Below are positions 7,185 to 16,243 of a stretch of DNA of 29,326 nucleotides, piece after piece. The notes under the pieces are model-generated. The model worked only from the letters and a program-made list of their open reading frames with translations. It was not told the origin of the DNA and did no database searches. This stretch comes from Wolbachia endosymbiont of Cylisticus convexus (GTDB lineage Bacteria; Pseudomonadota; Alphaproteobacteria; Rickettsiales; Anaplasmataceae). Position numbers and translations under genes: made by a program. Within the stretch, counting starts at the first letter, position 1; the number at the start of each line of letters is the position of its first letter. Where the stretch lies: contig NZ_QPIP01000236.1 in NCBI RefSeq assembly GCF_003344345.1, positions 1-29,326 of the forward strand, read 5' to 3'.

Positions 7185-9098
7185 TTAACAGTAGGCGTTA
7201 CTCTTGATCACCTCAACATTTTCTCTTGGCAGTTCTTTAATAAATCGAGAAGTGCGCATTGGTTGCCACTGGTTGTTAATTTCCCTCCTATCTGCACATG
7301 AAATGATTAACCTTTCCTTTGCCCTGGTTATGCCAACATATGCGAGTCTCCTTTCTTCTTCTAAAGCTTTACCACTTTTGTCATCAAAAGATCTTTGATG
7401 AGGAAATAATCCCTCTTCCCAACCAGGTAGAAACACGCACGGGAATTCAAGTCCTTTGGCTGCATGAAGAGTCATAACATATACGGTGTCATCGTTATTC
7501 ATATTATCCACTTCCATCACCAGACTTATATGCTCCAAGAAAGTTGTGGCATTATCGAAATTTTTTAAAGATGAGATGAGCTCTTTGACATTTTCTATTC
7601 GTGCTAAACCTGTTATTCCTTCATCTTCAAGCATTTCAATATACCCTGATTGATTTGCTATAGTTTTTACAAACTCGTAAAGCGGTTTAATGCTTACCAT
7701 TTCTTCCCAAGCTTTAATTTTATTTAAAAAATCATTTAGTGAGAGTTTAATTCTTTCGGTTACTTGATCACTATTAACTAATATTTTTGCTGCCTCAAAA
7801 AAAGAAATTTTGTTATCCTGAGCAGTCGTGTATATTTTCTTTAGAGTTGTAGCTCCTATGCTTCTCTTTGGCCGATTTACGATCCTTTCAAAAGCTAAGT
7901 CATCATTATTGTTTGTAATAAGTCTTAAATATGCGATTATGTCCCTAACTTCCTGACGTTCGTAGAATTTTACGCCACTTATAATCTTATAGGGAATTGA
8001 ATATTTTATAAAATACTCTTCGAGAACTCTAGTTTGAAAAGTGGCCCTGACCAGCACTGCAATGTCACTAAATCTGTATTTATTGAGCTTTAATATCTGT
8101 TCGCTTATGAATCTTGCTTCAGCTTTTCCGTCCCATAATTTTATTAGATTTACCTTTTCCCCTTCAACGTTTATTGTCCACAATTTTTTTTCTAAACGAG
8201 TCTTATTGTGATTGATAACATATGACGCAGTTGCAAGTATATGGGATGTTGACCTGTAGTTACACTCCAGTTTAATGGTTTTTGCATTTTTAAAATCATC
8301 GGAAAACTTCAAAATATTTTCAACTTCTGCACCACGCCAACTGTATATCGATTGATCGTCATCTCCTACACAACAAATATTTGAGTGCTCTTTTGCAAGG
8401 TATTTTAGCCAAAGATATTGTATTGCATTTGTATCTTGATATTCATCTACCATGATATATTTAAACTTGTTTTGGTAGTAGGACAGAATCTCGTTCTTTT
8501 GATTAAAAAGTTGTATATTATATAACAATAAGTCACCAAAATCAACAGAGTTAAGGAATTTCAACCTTTCTTGATATTGGTGATAGACTTTGAGTGCAGT
8601 TACGTATAATGGCCTAAATGATTGAACATTTTCCACTTCAGACGGCAATAAACACTTCTCTTTCCATTGCTGGATGATATTCATAATGGTCTTACATTTT
8701 TCTGATAAGCTATCAGAGCTTATTTCACTCATGATATTTTTTATTACTTGTAATTGATCATCCACACCAATGATTGTGAAATTGGAATTTAAGCCTACAA
8801 TTTCAGCATGATAACGTAAAATTTTTGCTGCAATTGCGTGAAAAGTGCCAAGCCATGGTATGTTTGTGCCCGTCAGCTCAAGTACCCTTGATGCCATCTC
8901 ATTTGCCGCTTTATTTGTAAATGTCACTGCTAATATCTCATCAGAATAAGCGTGACCATTTCTAATTATGTGTGCTATTCTTGAAGTAATCGTTCTTGTT
9001 TTTCCCGTTCCAGCTCCTGCTAGTATCAAAACTGGCCCATTTACGTTAGTTACAGCTAATTCTTGCTCTGGGTTTAGCAGTGAGAGATAATCGTTCAT
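7185..9098 (-). CDS. uvrD: UvrD/PcrA/Rep-type 3'-5' DNA helicase
   Basis: Superfamily 1A helicase that unwinds DNA 3' to 5' during nucleotide excision and mismatch repair and clears proteins from DNA. Visible motifs: Q motif LNPEQELAV (8-16), Walker A GAGTGKT (28-34), TFTNKAANEM (59-68), GTFHAIAAKILR (84-95), Walker B DEYQDT (218-223), motif III GDDDQSIYSWRGA (245-257), then LECNYRST, VMTLHAAKGLEF and the C-terminal EEERRLAYVGITRAKERL. 637 residues, somewhat shorter than E. coli UvrD (720): it lacks the long C-terminal tail. It is a single gene between its own terminator and a 130-bp upstream gap. UvrD, PcrA and Rep cannot be told apart by motifs alone. Confidence 0.93.
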   Translation of the reverse strand: MNDYLSLLNPEQELAVTNVNGPVLILAGAGTGKTRTITSRIAHIIRNGHAYSDEILAVTFTNKAANEMASRVLELTGTNIPWLGTFHAIAAKILRYHAEIVGLNSNFTIIGVDDQLQVIKNIMSEISSDSLSEKCKTIMNIIQQWKEKCLLPSEVENVQSFRPLYVTALKVYHQYQERLKFLNSVDFGDLLLYNIQLFNQKNEILSYYQNKFKYIMVDEYQDTNAIQYLWLKYLAKEHSNICCVGDDDQSIYSWRGAEVENILKFSDDFKNAKTIKLECNYRSTSHILATASYVINHNKTRLEKKLWTINVEGEKVNLIKLWDGKAEARFISEQILKLNKYRFSDIAVLVRATFQTRVLEEYFIKYSIPYKIISGVKFYERQEVRDIIAYLRLITNNNDDLAFERIVNRPKRSIGATTLKKIYTTAQDNKISFFEAAKILVNSDQVTERIKLSLNDFLNKIKAWEEMVSIKPLYEFVKTIANQSGYIEMLEDEGITGLARIENVKELISSLKNFDNATTFLEHISLVMEVDNMNNDDTVYVMTLHAAKGLEFPCVFLPGWEEGLFPHQRSFDDKSGKALEEERRLAYVGITRAKERLIISCADRREINNQWQPMRTSRFIKELPRENVEVIKSNAYC

Positions 9099-9228
9099 TG
9101 AAGCCCTATAGATTATAACTTCGTAAAGTTAAACCTATGATCTAAATATTGTAAAGGTCTTATTGAACATAACAGTTAACTCACTCAAGTACTAAACATT
9201 TAAGCGTAGAATTTTGTATCTATCTTAC

Positions 9229-9657
9229 CTAAGTAGTTGGTATATGCTGAGTAATAACAACTTGATTTGAGTCATTGGCACCAGGACTTCTGCTTATTGG
9301 ATTGATGGGTGGAGTTTTGAATGGTCTATACGTGCAATTTAGTTCCTCCACTTCTCTTTTTCCAATTATCTCTTTGACTTTAACAGGAGATTCTTCTTGC
9401 GGGATATAGTGGTTATGCGTTGCAGGTCGTTCAGTGAGATTTTCATATACTTCTTTCAACCAAGTTCCGATATCATACATAAATCCATACGCTTTTTCTT
9501 TAAATTCTCTCAATGATCTACTGAAACTTGCTAGTGTGTTATTAAAGTAAATTGTCATATGATCTCTTGTGGTGTATTGATAACTTTCTCCATCTAGTCT
9601 GCTACTTTGTGCATTAGAACTATTGTTGCTTTTGAAATAACCAAATATGTTGTACAT
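9229..9657 (-). CDS. Hypothetical lineage-specific protein
   Basis: 142 residues, not recognised. It has an N-terminal Ser/Asn-rich stretch, a central amphipathic part rich in aromatic residues (ASFSRSLREFKEKAYGFMYD, about 43-62), then a Pro-rich tail. No signal peptide, membrane segment or known motif is seen. It is transcribed away from the gene at 9854, with a good promoter at 9690-9718. The ordinary codon use and promoter suggest a real gene rather than a chance frame. Confidence 0.65.
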   Translation of the reverse strand: MYNIFGYFKSNNSSNAQSSRLDGESYQYTTRDHMTIYFNNTLASFSRSLREFKEKAYGFMYDIGTWLKEVYENLTERPATHNHYIPQEESPVKVKEIIGKREVEELNCTYRPFKTPPINPISRSPGANDSNQVVITQHIPTT

Positions 9658-9689
9658 TTTGAACTACCGCTGACTATTAATATACATAT

Positions 9690-9718
9690 ATTATGTATTA
9701 ATAAATTAAAGTTGTCAA
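9690..9718 (-). promoter_or_regulatory. Promoter of the hypothetical gene at 9229-9657
   Basis: Minus strand TTGACA (9718-9713), 17-nt spacer, CATAAT (9695-9690), 32 nt before the ATG. Confidence 0.6.
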
Positions 9719-9790
9719 GAATTTTACTACTTGCACTCTGTAAAGTTTTTGTTGTGTACTTAGAACTTTAAGAAAAATGGACGCCTAAAT

Positions 9791-9819
9791 TTGACAATTG
9801 TGAAAATATTAGTTAAAAT
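9791..9819 (+). promoter_or_regulatory. Promoter of the hypothetical membrane protein gene at 9854
   Basis: TTGACA (9791-9796), exactly 17 nt, TAAAAT (9814-9819): a near-consensus sigma-70 promoter. It is followed by AGGGGA (9844-9849) just before ATG 9854. Confidence 0.7.
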
Positions 9820-9853
9820 TATTGTATGTTAAGTATAGTAAATAGGGGAAAAT

Positions 9854-10597
9854 ATGCCTACTAACTCTGATGACCAAGGAAAAATATCGCTTGAAGAATT
9901 GGAAAGTGCTGTTGTGGACATGTTGCTGTGTGGAGACGGACACAAATTAAAAAGATATGAATCAGGACAAGGTGTTGCAGAGTTATCTAAAAAAAATACC
10001 GATATCATAGATAAGTATATTGAATGTGTAGGGAAACCTTCTGAGCAATTTATTAAAACAATTGATGAAACACAAACCCGCTATTTGCTAATACTTGATG
10101 ACCTTACCCATGATACTATTGAAAAATATGTCAATGAAGGTAAGATAGACATATTAAGAGGGTATATAAAATTTATTGGGAGCTATGTAGAATATATTTC
10201 GAAGATTTTGGAGAAATGTAGTAGTTCAGATGGTACGGAGATTGGTAGACGTTTACTTGCAAGAAAACTTGAACGGATAGAAGAAGCTTCAAAACCACAA
10301 ACAGAAGTGAAGATCAAGACAAGTATCTATAAAACTTATTGTGCTTTAGGTAGTGGTGCGGTGATAGGAGCAGCTATAGCATACCTCGCAGGAGCTGCTG
10401 CTTTAACTCCTGTTGTTGCTGTTGCAGTATTTATTGCAGCCACTGTTGTTGGTGCGCTGGTGGGTTATGGTATTGGAAAGTTTTGCGGGAAAGTAAGTGA
10501 AGAGAAGCAAAATGATCCTGATATGAGTATGTGTACTGCAATTAAGAATGTACTTACTCCCGAATGTTTAAAATCACAATCGCAAGTTCATCCATAA
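9854..10597 (+). CDS. Hypothetical lineage-specific protein with two C-terminal membrane segments
   Basis: 247 residues, not recognised. The first 155 residues are polar and helical with no signal peptide. Residues about 165-183 and 186-208 are two Ala/Gly-rich hydrophobic segments (GSGAVIGAAIAYLAGAAAL, then VAVAVFIAATVVGALVGYG) with small-xxx-small spacing typical of packed glycine-zipper hairpins. A short polar tail with two Cys follows. This layout, a cytosolic helical head on a membrane hairpin, recurs in proteins of intracellular bacteria that insert into membranes, but no family can be named. It has its own strong promoter and ribosome site and is divergent from the gene at 9229. Confidence 0.75.
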   Translation: MPTNSDDQGKISLEELESAVVDMLLCGDGHKLKRYESGQGVAELSKKNTDIIDKYIECVGKPSEQFIKTIDETQTRYLLILDDLTHDTIEKYVNEGKIDILRGYIKFIGSYVEYISKILEKCSSSDGTEIGRRLLARKLERIEEASKPQTEVKIKTSIYKTYCALGSGAVIGAAIAYLAGAAALTPVVAVAVFIAATVVGALVGYGIGKFCGKVSEEKQNDPDMSMCTAIKNVLTPECLKSQSQVHP

Positions 10598-10612
10598 GGT
10601 AGGCATTTAATA

Positions 10613-10656
10613 TTGACTTTACAACAATAGTCACTTTAAATTAGTAACTATTGTTG
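10613..10656 (+). promoter_or_regulatory. Promoter of the nuoJ operon with overlapping inverted repeat
   Basis: TTGACT (10613-10618), 17-nt spacer, TTAAAT (10636-10641). A perfect 10-bp inverted repeat, CAACAATAGT (10622-10631) and ACTATTGTTG (10647-10656), brackets the -10 box and the expected start point, as an operator would. It could also be a hairpin ending the upstream transcript, but no T run follows. Confidence 0.5.
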
Positions 10657-10670
10657 CAGTTAAAGTATCA

Positions 10671-11258
10671 ATGTCTTTTTTCTTTTATTTTTTTGCAATT
10701 CTTAGCATTTTATCTGCTGTTTGTGTAATTAGTGTAAGAAATCCTGTGCATGCAGTATTATTTTTAATTTTCACCTTCGTTAATTCTGCAGTTCTTTTTA
10801 TTCTCCTTGGAGCTGAATTCATCGCTATGATGGTATTGATAGTATACATCGGTGCGGTTGCAGTGTTGTTTCTCTTTGTAGTTATGATGCTCGATATTGA
10901 CTACATAAGGTTGCGCCAGGGTTTTGCGAAGCATTTCACTCTTGGTGCTATATTATGTGTTGTGTTTTTTCTGATTATCAGTTTTGTAATCCGCAGCTCA
11001 ACGCTGAATATAAGTAATGTTATAAACTATAATGCCAATAACGTGAAAGCTATTGGTAATTTGCTCTACACTGACTACATGTACGCTTTTCATCTTTCTG
11101 GTATTCTGCTGCTTGTTGCAATTGTTGGTGCAATTGCTCTTACTTTGCAGGACAAGAAAAAAGGAGTTAAAAAACAGAATGTATTAAAGCAATTGACACA
11201 ATCTTCATCTGTAAAATTGGTTAAGGCTAAATTTGGAAAAGGAGTAGAATGGAAATAG
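10671..11258 (+). CDS. nuoJ: NADH-quinone oxidoreductase subunit J
   Basis: Membrane subunit of respiratory complex I, which passes electrons from NADH to quinone and pumps protons. 195 residues with five predicted membrane helices. The signature segment [20 protein letters not shown] (about 47-66) holds the conserved pi-bulge helix of NuoJ/ND6. The C-terminal tail is basic ([10 protein letters not shown]). First gene of a run with nuoK, nuoL, nuoM, nuoN, birA, ccmD and ccmE; its last 10 nt overlap nuoK. Confidence 0.95.
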   Translation: MSFFFYFFAILSILSAVCVISVRNPVHAVLFLIFTFVNSAVLFILLGAEFIAMMVLIVYIGAVAVLFLFVVMMLDIDYIRLRQGFAKHFTLGAILCVVFFLIISFVIRSSTLNISNVINYNANNVKAIGNLLYTDYMYAFHLSGILLLVAIVGAIALTLQDKKKGVKKQNVLKQLTQSSSVKLVKAKFGKGVEWK

Positions 11259-11557
11259 GATTAAATCATTTTCTGATAGTTGCTGCTGTTTTGTTCACTA
11301 TTGGGGTGTGCGGTATTTTCATTAACCGTAAGAGCATAATCAATATATTATTATCAATAGAAATATTATTGCTGGCGATTAACATCAATTTAGTTGCTTT
11401 TTCTGCCTTTATGAATGATATAGTTGGGCAAATTTTTGTGATGTTTGTGTTGACTGTTGCAGCAGCAGAGTCAGGAGTTGGGCTTGCAATATTGGTTGTA
11501 TATTATAGAAGCCGTGGCAATATAGACGTTGAACAAGTAAATTTAATGAAAGAATAA
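11249..11557 (+). CDS. nuoK: NADH-quinone oxidoreductase subunit K
   Basis: Smallest antiporter-like membrane subunit of complex I (ND4L homologue). 102 residues, the usual length, with three helices. The two buried glutamates needed for proton transfer are present in [15 protein letters not shown] (Glu38) and [13 protein letters not shown] (Glu75 region). Starts inside nuoJ with an AAGGAG ribosome site 4 nt before its ATG, and ends 4 nt before nuoL. Confidence 0.96.
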   Translation: MEIGLNHFLIVAAVLFTIGVCGIFINRKSIINILLSIEILLLAININLVAFSAFMNDIVGQIFVMFVLTVAAAESGVGLAILVVYYRSRGNIDVEQVNLMKE

Positions 11558-11561
11558 AAGT

Positions 11562-13419
11562 ATGATGGATATACTGAAATTAATAGTATTTTTGCCACTT
11601 TTTGGTTCACTATTTGCAGCACTTTTTAGAAAGGATGCTTTTGGTCAGTTAATTACAACGGCAGGGATTGGAATATCTGCAGTTTTATCTTGGTATGTTT
11701 TTCTCACCTTCTCTGAAAACTATCATTTAGTTTTATTTCCTCTATTTTCATTAAGTGTATTAAAAGTAAATTGGGCAATTAGTGTGGATGCTCTCTCATC
11801 CTTAATGCTTATTGTTATTACCACCGTTTCACTGGTAGTACATCTCTATTCTATCGGTTATATGGAGCATGATAAAGGGAAGTCGAGGTTTTTTTCTTAC
11901 CTATCGCTATTTACGTTTTGCATGATTGTGCTGGTTGTAAGCGATAATTTCGTGCAGCTTTTTTTTGGCTGGGAAGGGGTTGGCCTATGTTCTTATTTAC
12001 TCATAGGATTTTGGTTTCAAAAATATTCTGCAAATAATGCAGCAATTAAAGCATTTGTTGTGAATAGGGTAGGAGACTTTGCACTATTGATTGGAATCTT
12101 TCTTATTTATTATACATTTCACTCTTTGAAATTTACTGAAGTTCTTGACACAGCTGATCTTCTTGGCACGCAGAACATTAGGGCATTCTGCTGTGAATTC
12201 AAAGTAATTCATATAATATGCATATTACTTTTTATTGGCTGTATGGGTAAATCTGCACAGCTTGGTTTACATGTTTGGTTGCCAGATGCAATGGAAGGGC
12301 CAACCCCTGTTTCTGCACTCATTCACGCAGCAACGATGGTAACAGCAGGTATATTTTTAATAGCAAAATGTTCTCCATTGTTTGAGTTATCAAATGTGGC
12401 ACGAGAATTAATAGTTATTGTTGGTGCACTTACTGCTTTTTTTGCAGCCACCGTTGCGATTACTCAGAACGATATAAAGAAAATAATTGCTTATTCAACC
12501 TGCAGTCAACTTGGTTATATGTTCATGGCATGTGGGCTTTCTGCTTACAATGTTGCTATTTTTCATTTAATGACACACGCTTTTTTTTAAAGCTCTACTA
12601 TTTCTTGGTGCTGGCAATGTGATTCATGCAATGCATCATGAGCAAAACATTCAGAAAATGGGAAATTGCTGGAAGAAAATCCCTTGCACTTACGCTCTCA
12701 TGTGGATTGGGTCTCTTGCGCTTTCTGGAATATTTCCATTTGCAGGTTTTTATTCAAAAGACTTGATAATTGAACATGCTTATAGCACGGATAGCTTTGC
12801 TTTTGTAATAAGCTTAGTTGTTGCATTCTTCACAGCGTTTTACTCTTGGAGGTTATTGCTTCTTGTGTTCCATAGCCAAAAACAAAGTAAAATTAATATA
12901 CATGAGGCACCAAAGATTATGCTTATACCATTACTGATACTTGCTTTTGGTTCGGTATTTTCTGGAGTGTGGGGAGCAAATATTTTGAACATAACTAGTA
13001 ATGCGTTTTGGAAATCAAGTTTAGTAGTTATTGATGAGCATGGAGTTCATAATTTCTTTATAAAATTACTACCAACCTTGGCAAGCCTAAGTGGAATAGC
13101 ACTTGCGTACCTAATTTACCAATATCAAGTAATTAGGCAAATTAAGAGTAAATTTTTACTTAAGTTTTTGCAGAATAAATGGTACTTTGATGAGGTGTAT
13201 GAGTTTGTTATAATTGCACCGATAAGGTTTATATCTAGGCTTCTATGGAAGTTTGATGTTAAGGCTATTGATTCATTTGGACCAAATGGTGTTGTAAGGT
13301 TGGTTAATGAATGTTCAAAAAGTTCTATAAAGTTACAAACTGGTTATATATTTGATTATGCATTTATTATGTTTGTTACTTTAATAATCGGTGCTTTATA
13401 TATTATTGGATTTAAATAG
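11562..13419 (+). pseudogene. nuoL: NADH-quinone oxidoreductase subunit L, frameshifted at an eight-T run
   Basis: Large proton-pumping subunit of complex I. Bases 11562-12590 encode the first 342 residues, including the Glu of GWEGVGLCSYLLIGFW, the Lys of MGKSAQLGLHVWLPDAM, and GPTPVSALIHAATMVTAG; this frame ends in THAFF-stop. The rest, beginning KALLFLGAGN, continues in the +1 frame from 12589 to 13419 and includes the long lateral helix region and the C-terminal anchor. Removing one T from the eight T at 12581-12588 restores one frame of about 618 residues, the normal length. Everything else is conserved, so the gene looks under selection. Either the frame is restored by slippage on the T run, or this is a fresh mutation, or a sequence error. 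An ATG at 11565 is an equally good start. Confidence 0.93.
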
Positions 13420-13422
13420 AAG

Positions 13423-14865
13423 GTGTTGTTACTTAGTATATTCTTGCTTCCACTGATAGGAGCGTTGATTTTATCCTCGATCAGGATTAATCATCAATCT
13501 ATACACCTAAGATTCCTTGCCCTATTTTTGGCTGTACTTCCATTTTTGCTTAGCATTGTAGCTTGTATAGAATTTGATTATAACGATGCGGACTTTCAGT
13601 TTGTCAGCTATCCAATCAAGAATGTAGGAATAGGGGTGGATGGTATATCGTTGCTTTTCCTTCTGCTTACGACCTTCTTGTTTGTTATTTGTATGCTCTA
13701 TAATTGCAAAATGAGTTATACGACCCTAAAAGCCTATATGGCATTATTTCTACTGCTTGAGAGTTTTGTAGTCGGTTTTTTCGTTTCACTGAATGCTATA
13801 AGCTTTTATGTGTTTTTTGAAGCTGTTTTAATACCAATGTTCTTTATTATTGGCATCTGGGGAGGGAAGCAAAGGGTATATGCGACGTTTAAGTTATTTC
13901 TTTATACATTAACTGGCTCATTATTATTTCTACTTGGGTTGGTATACATCTATAGTGTTTTTGGAACGTTTAATATACAAGAATTAGCTACATTAGTGTC
14001 AAGCCTTGATCTTGAAGTGCAGTCATTGCTGTGGATTACATTTTTTATTTCCTTTGCAATAAAAGTTCCAATGTTTCCATTTCACACTTGGCTTCCTGAT
14101 GCGCATGTGCAATCACCAACTTCTGGATCTGTGATTTTAGCTGGCTTGCTTATTAAAATGGGGGGATATGGATTTCTAAGGTTTTCTATTCCAATGCTTC
14201 CTCAGGCAAGTTTGTATTTTTCAAATTTCGTTGTTATGCTGAGCATTATTGCGGTGATATATGCTTCTCTAGTTGCGTTTGCTCAAGATGATATAAAGAA
14301 GTTAATAGCTTATTCTTCAATAGCACATATGGGGATCGTTACTGCTGGCCTCTTTTCATTTTGTGAGGAAGGAGTACTCGGCGCTATATTTCAAATGATT
14401 AGTCATGGCCTTATTTCTGCTGCTTTATTTTTATGTGTTGGAATGCTATATACTCGAACTGGAACTTTGGAGATTGCAAAGTATTTTGGCATAGTAAACA
14501 CAATGCCAAAATTTGGTTTTATGTTCATTTTATTTTCAATGGCTTCAATAGGGCTACCTGGAACATCTGGGTTCGCAGGTGAGTTTTTGGCTATGGTTGG
14601 GATATTTAAGAGCATAGGGTTTTTTACAGGATTTATCGCACTTGGCACTATTTTAAGCGCAGTTTATATGCTGAATTTATGTAAGCAAATAATATGGGGG
14701 GTTAGCTATTCTAAATTATTAAATAACCGCTTGGATAGCATAGAATTTTCTGTCTTAATTCTGCTTGCAGTGTTTGTTATTTTGCTTGGATTCTACCCAA
14801 CCCTTGCACTGAATTATTTGAAGCCATGTATGGCAAACTTGTTAGTCAAATATAATGCGCTATGA
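13423..14865 (+). CDS. nuoM: NADH-quinone oxidoreductase subunit M
   Basis: Antiporter-like proton-pumping subunit of complex I (ND4). 480 residues, about 14 helices. Conserved features: FFEAVLIPMFFIIGIWGG (the Glu near 134), the Lys in SFAIKVPMFPFHTWLPDAH (about 210-228), GSVILAGLLIKMGGYG, and DDIKKLIAYSSIAHMGIV. Start taken as GTG 13423, 3 nt after the nuoL stop; a TTG follows directly, and no in-frame ATG occurs near the N terminus. Ends by ATGA overlap with nuoN. Confidence 0.95.
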   Translation: MLLLSIFLLPLIGALILSSIRINHQSIHLRFLALFLAVLPFLLSIVACIEFDYNDADFQFVSYPIKNVGIGVDGISLLFLLLTTFLFVICMLYNCKMSYTTLKAYMALFLLLESFVVGFFVSLNAISFYVFFEAVLIPMFFIIGIWGGKQRVYATFKLFLYTLTGSLLFLLGLVYIYSVFGTFNIQELATLVSSLDLEVQSLLWITFFISFAIKVPMFPFHTWLPDAHVQSPTSGSVILAGLLIKMGGYGFLRFSIPMLPQASLYFSNFVVMLSIIAVIYASLVAFAQDDIKKLIAYSSIAHMGIVTAGLFSFCEEGVLGAIFQMISHGLISAALFLCVGMLYTRTGTLEIAKYFGIVNTMPKFGFMFILFSMASIGLPGTSGFAGEFLAMVGIFKSIGFFTGFIALGTILSAVYMLNLCKQIIWGVSYSKLLNNRLDSIEFSVLILLAVFVILLGFYPTLALNYLKPCMANLLVKYNAL

Positions 14866-16226
14866 ATTATATACAGATATTGCCGGAAACGTTCTCTATT
14901 ATCTCCTCGTTAGTGTTGCTGCTGCTTGGGATTATATTTAACCGCAGAACTATCAACTTATTAGCACTTGGCTGCACAGTGGTAACTTTGATTATTTTAA
15001 TTATTTCGGCAGAAAACAATGAAATTTTTCTCTTTAATTCGTTGTTAAAACTCAATTTATACATCAGGTCAGCCCAAGGGTTAATTCTCAGCACAGGAAT
15101 TTTAATACTTTTGATGCTGAATTTATCAAAATATGACTATAAATATGAATTTTCAATACTGATTCTTTTTGCGCTATTTGGCATGATAACTTTGGTTTCA
15201 GCAAATAGTCTGATTTCTTTTTATTTAGCTTTTGAGTTGATGAGTATATCTTTGTATGTTCTTGCGAGCTTTAATAAAGATTCAGCTTATTCATGTGAAG
15301 CAGGAGTGAAATATTTTACACTTAGTGCACTATCTTCCTGCATTATGCTATATGGAATGTCGCTGCTTTATGGATATACAGGACAAGTCAATTTCTCTGA
15401 GCTCTGTTCATTCTTGCAAAACCATCAGATAACTTATGGAATAGTTTTTGGGTTAGTTTTTATCCTTATTGGTTTGTGTTTCAAGCTTGCTATTGCTCCT
15501 TTTCATATGTGGGCTCCAGATGTCTATCAAGGTGCACCTACCATAGTAACTGCGTTTTTTTCTACGGCCCCAAAAGCTGCACTTGTAACATTTTTAATTC
15601 GATTGATGAATGAAGAGTTAGTAAATGTAAAAAGTTATGTTCAGCCTATTTTCTTATACGTTTCAGCATTGTCTGTGCTTATCTCAGCTTTTGGGGCCTT
15701 GCGTCAGCAAAACTTAAAAAGGCTGCTTGCTTACAGTTCAATTGGTCACATTGGTTTTATATTTGCTTCACTTTCTATTTTTACACAAGCAGGAACAGAT
15801 AGTGCCTTAATGTATCTGGTGATATATATCATCACAAGCATAGGGCTATTCTCATATCTCGTACAAATTGACGATGACGATTGTGATATTGCAAATTTAT
15901 CTGGTATAGGGAAGAAACACCCAATTGTAGCATTTCATCTTTCTGTACTGTTACTCTCGATGTCGGGAATACCTCCACTTGCAGGTTTTATCGCTAAATT
16001 TTTTATATTCAAAAGTTTAATAAATTCTGGCTTTATCAGCCTGTCCTTGATTCTTGTGGTGGCGAGTGTTATATCGTGTTACTATTATCTAAATATCATA
16101 AAAACTATGTATTTTGATAAAGCTAGTGGTAATAAGGTTGCTTATTCTAAGGGTCTATTCATTATCACTTCGGTGGCTTCACTGATCAATCTCGTTCTTT
16201 TCTTGTACGTTTTACTCACTCATTGA
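14862..16226 (+). CDS. nuoN: NADH-quinone oxidoreductase subunit N
   Basis: Third antiporter-like subunit of complex I (ND2). 454 residues, about 13-14 membrane helices. Shows FYLAFELMSISLYVLASF (Glu near 124), KLAIAPFHMWAPDVYQGAPT, the LRQQNLKRLLAYSSIGHIGF segment, and GIPPLAGFIAKFFIF. The start ATG overlaps the nuoM stop (ATGA). It closes the nuoJKLMN run; birA follows after 17 nt. Confidence 0.95.
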   Translation: MNYIQILPETFSIISSLVLLLLGIIFNRRTINLLALGCTVVTLIILIISAENNEIFLFNSLLKLNLYIRSAQGLILSTGILILLMLNLSKYDYKYEFSILILFALFGMITLVSANSLISFYLAFELMSISLYVLASFNKDSAYSCEAGVKYFTLSALSSCIMLYGMSLLYGYTGQVNFSELCSFLQNHQITYGIVFGLVFILIGLCFKLAIAPFHMWAPDVYQGAPTIVTAFFSTAPKAALVTFLIRLMNEELVNVKSYVQPIFLYVSALSVLISAFGALRQQNLKRLLAYSSIGHIGFIFASLSIFTQAGTDSALMYLVIYIITSIGLFSYLVQIDDDDCDIANLSGIGKKHPIVAFHLSVLLLSMSGIPPLAGFIAKFFIFKSLINSGFISLSLILVVASVISCYYYLNIIKTMYFDKASGNKVAYSKGLFIITSVASLINLVLFLYVLLTH

Positions 16227-16243
16227 ACTAAAGGGCTGACAAG

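Noticed and set aside
14403..14648. 81-residue open frame opposite nuoM
   Set aside because: Antisense shadow of a conserved gene.
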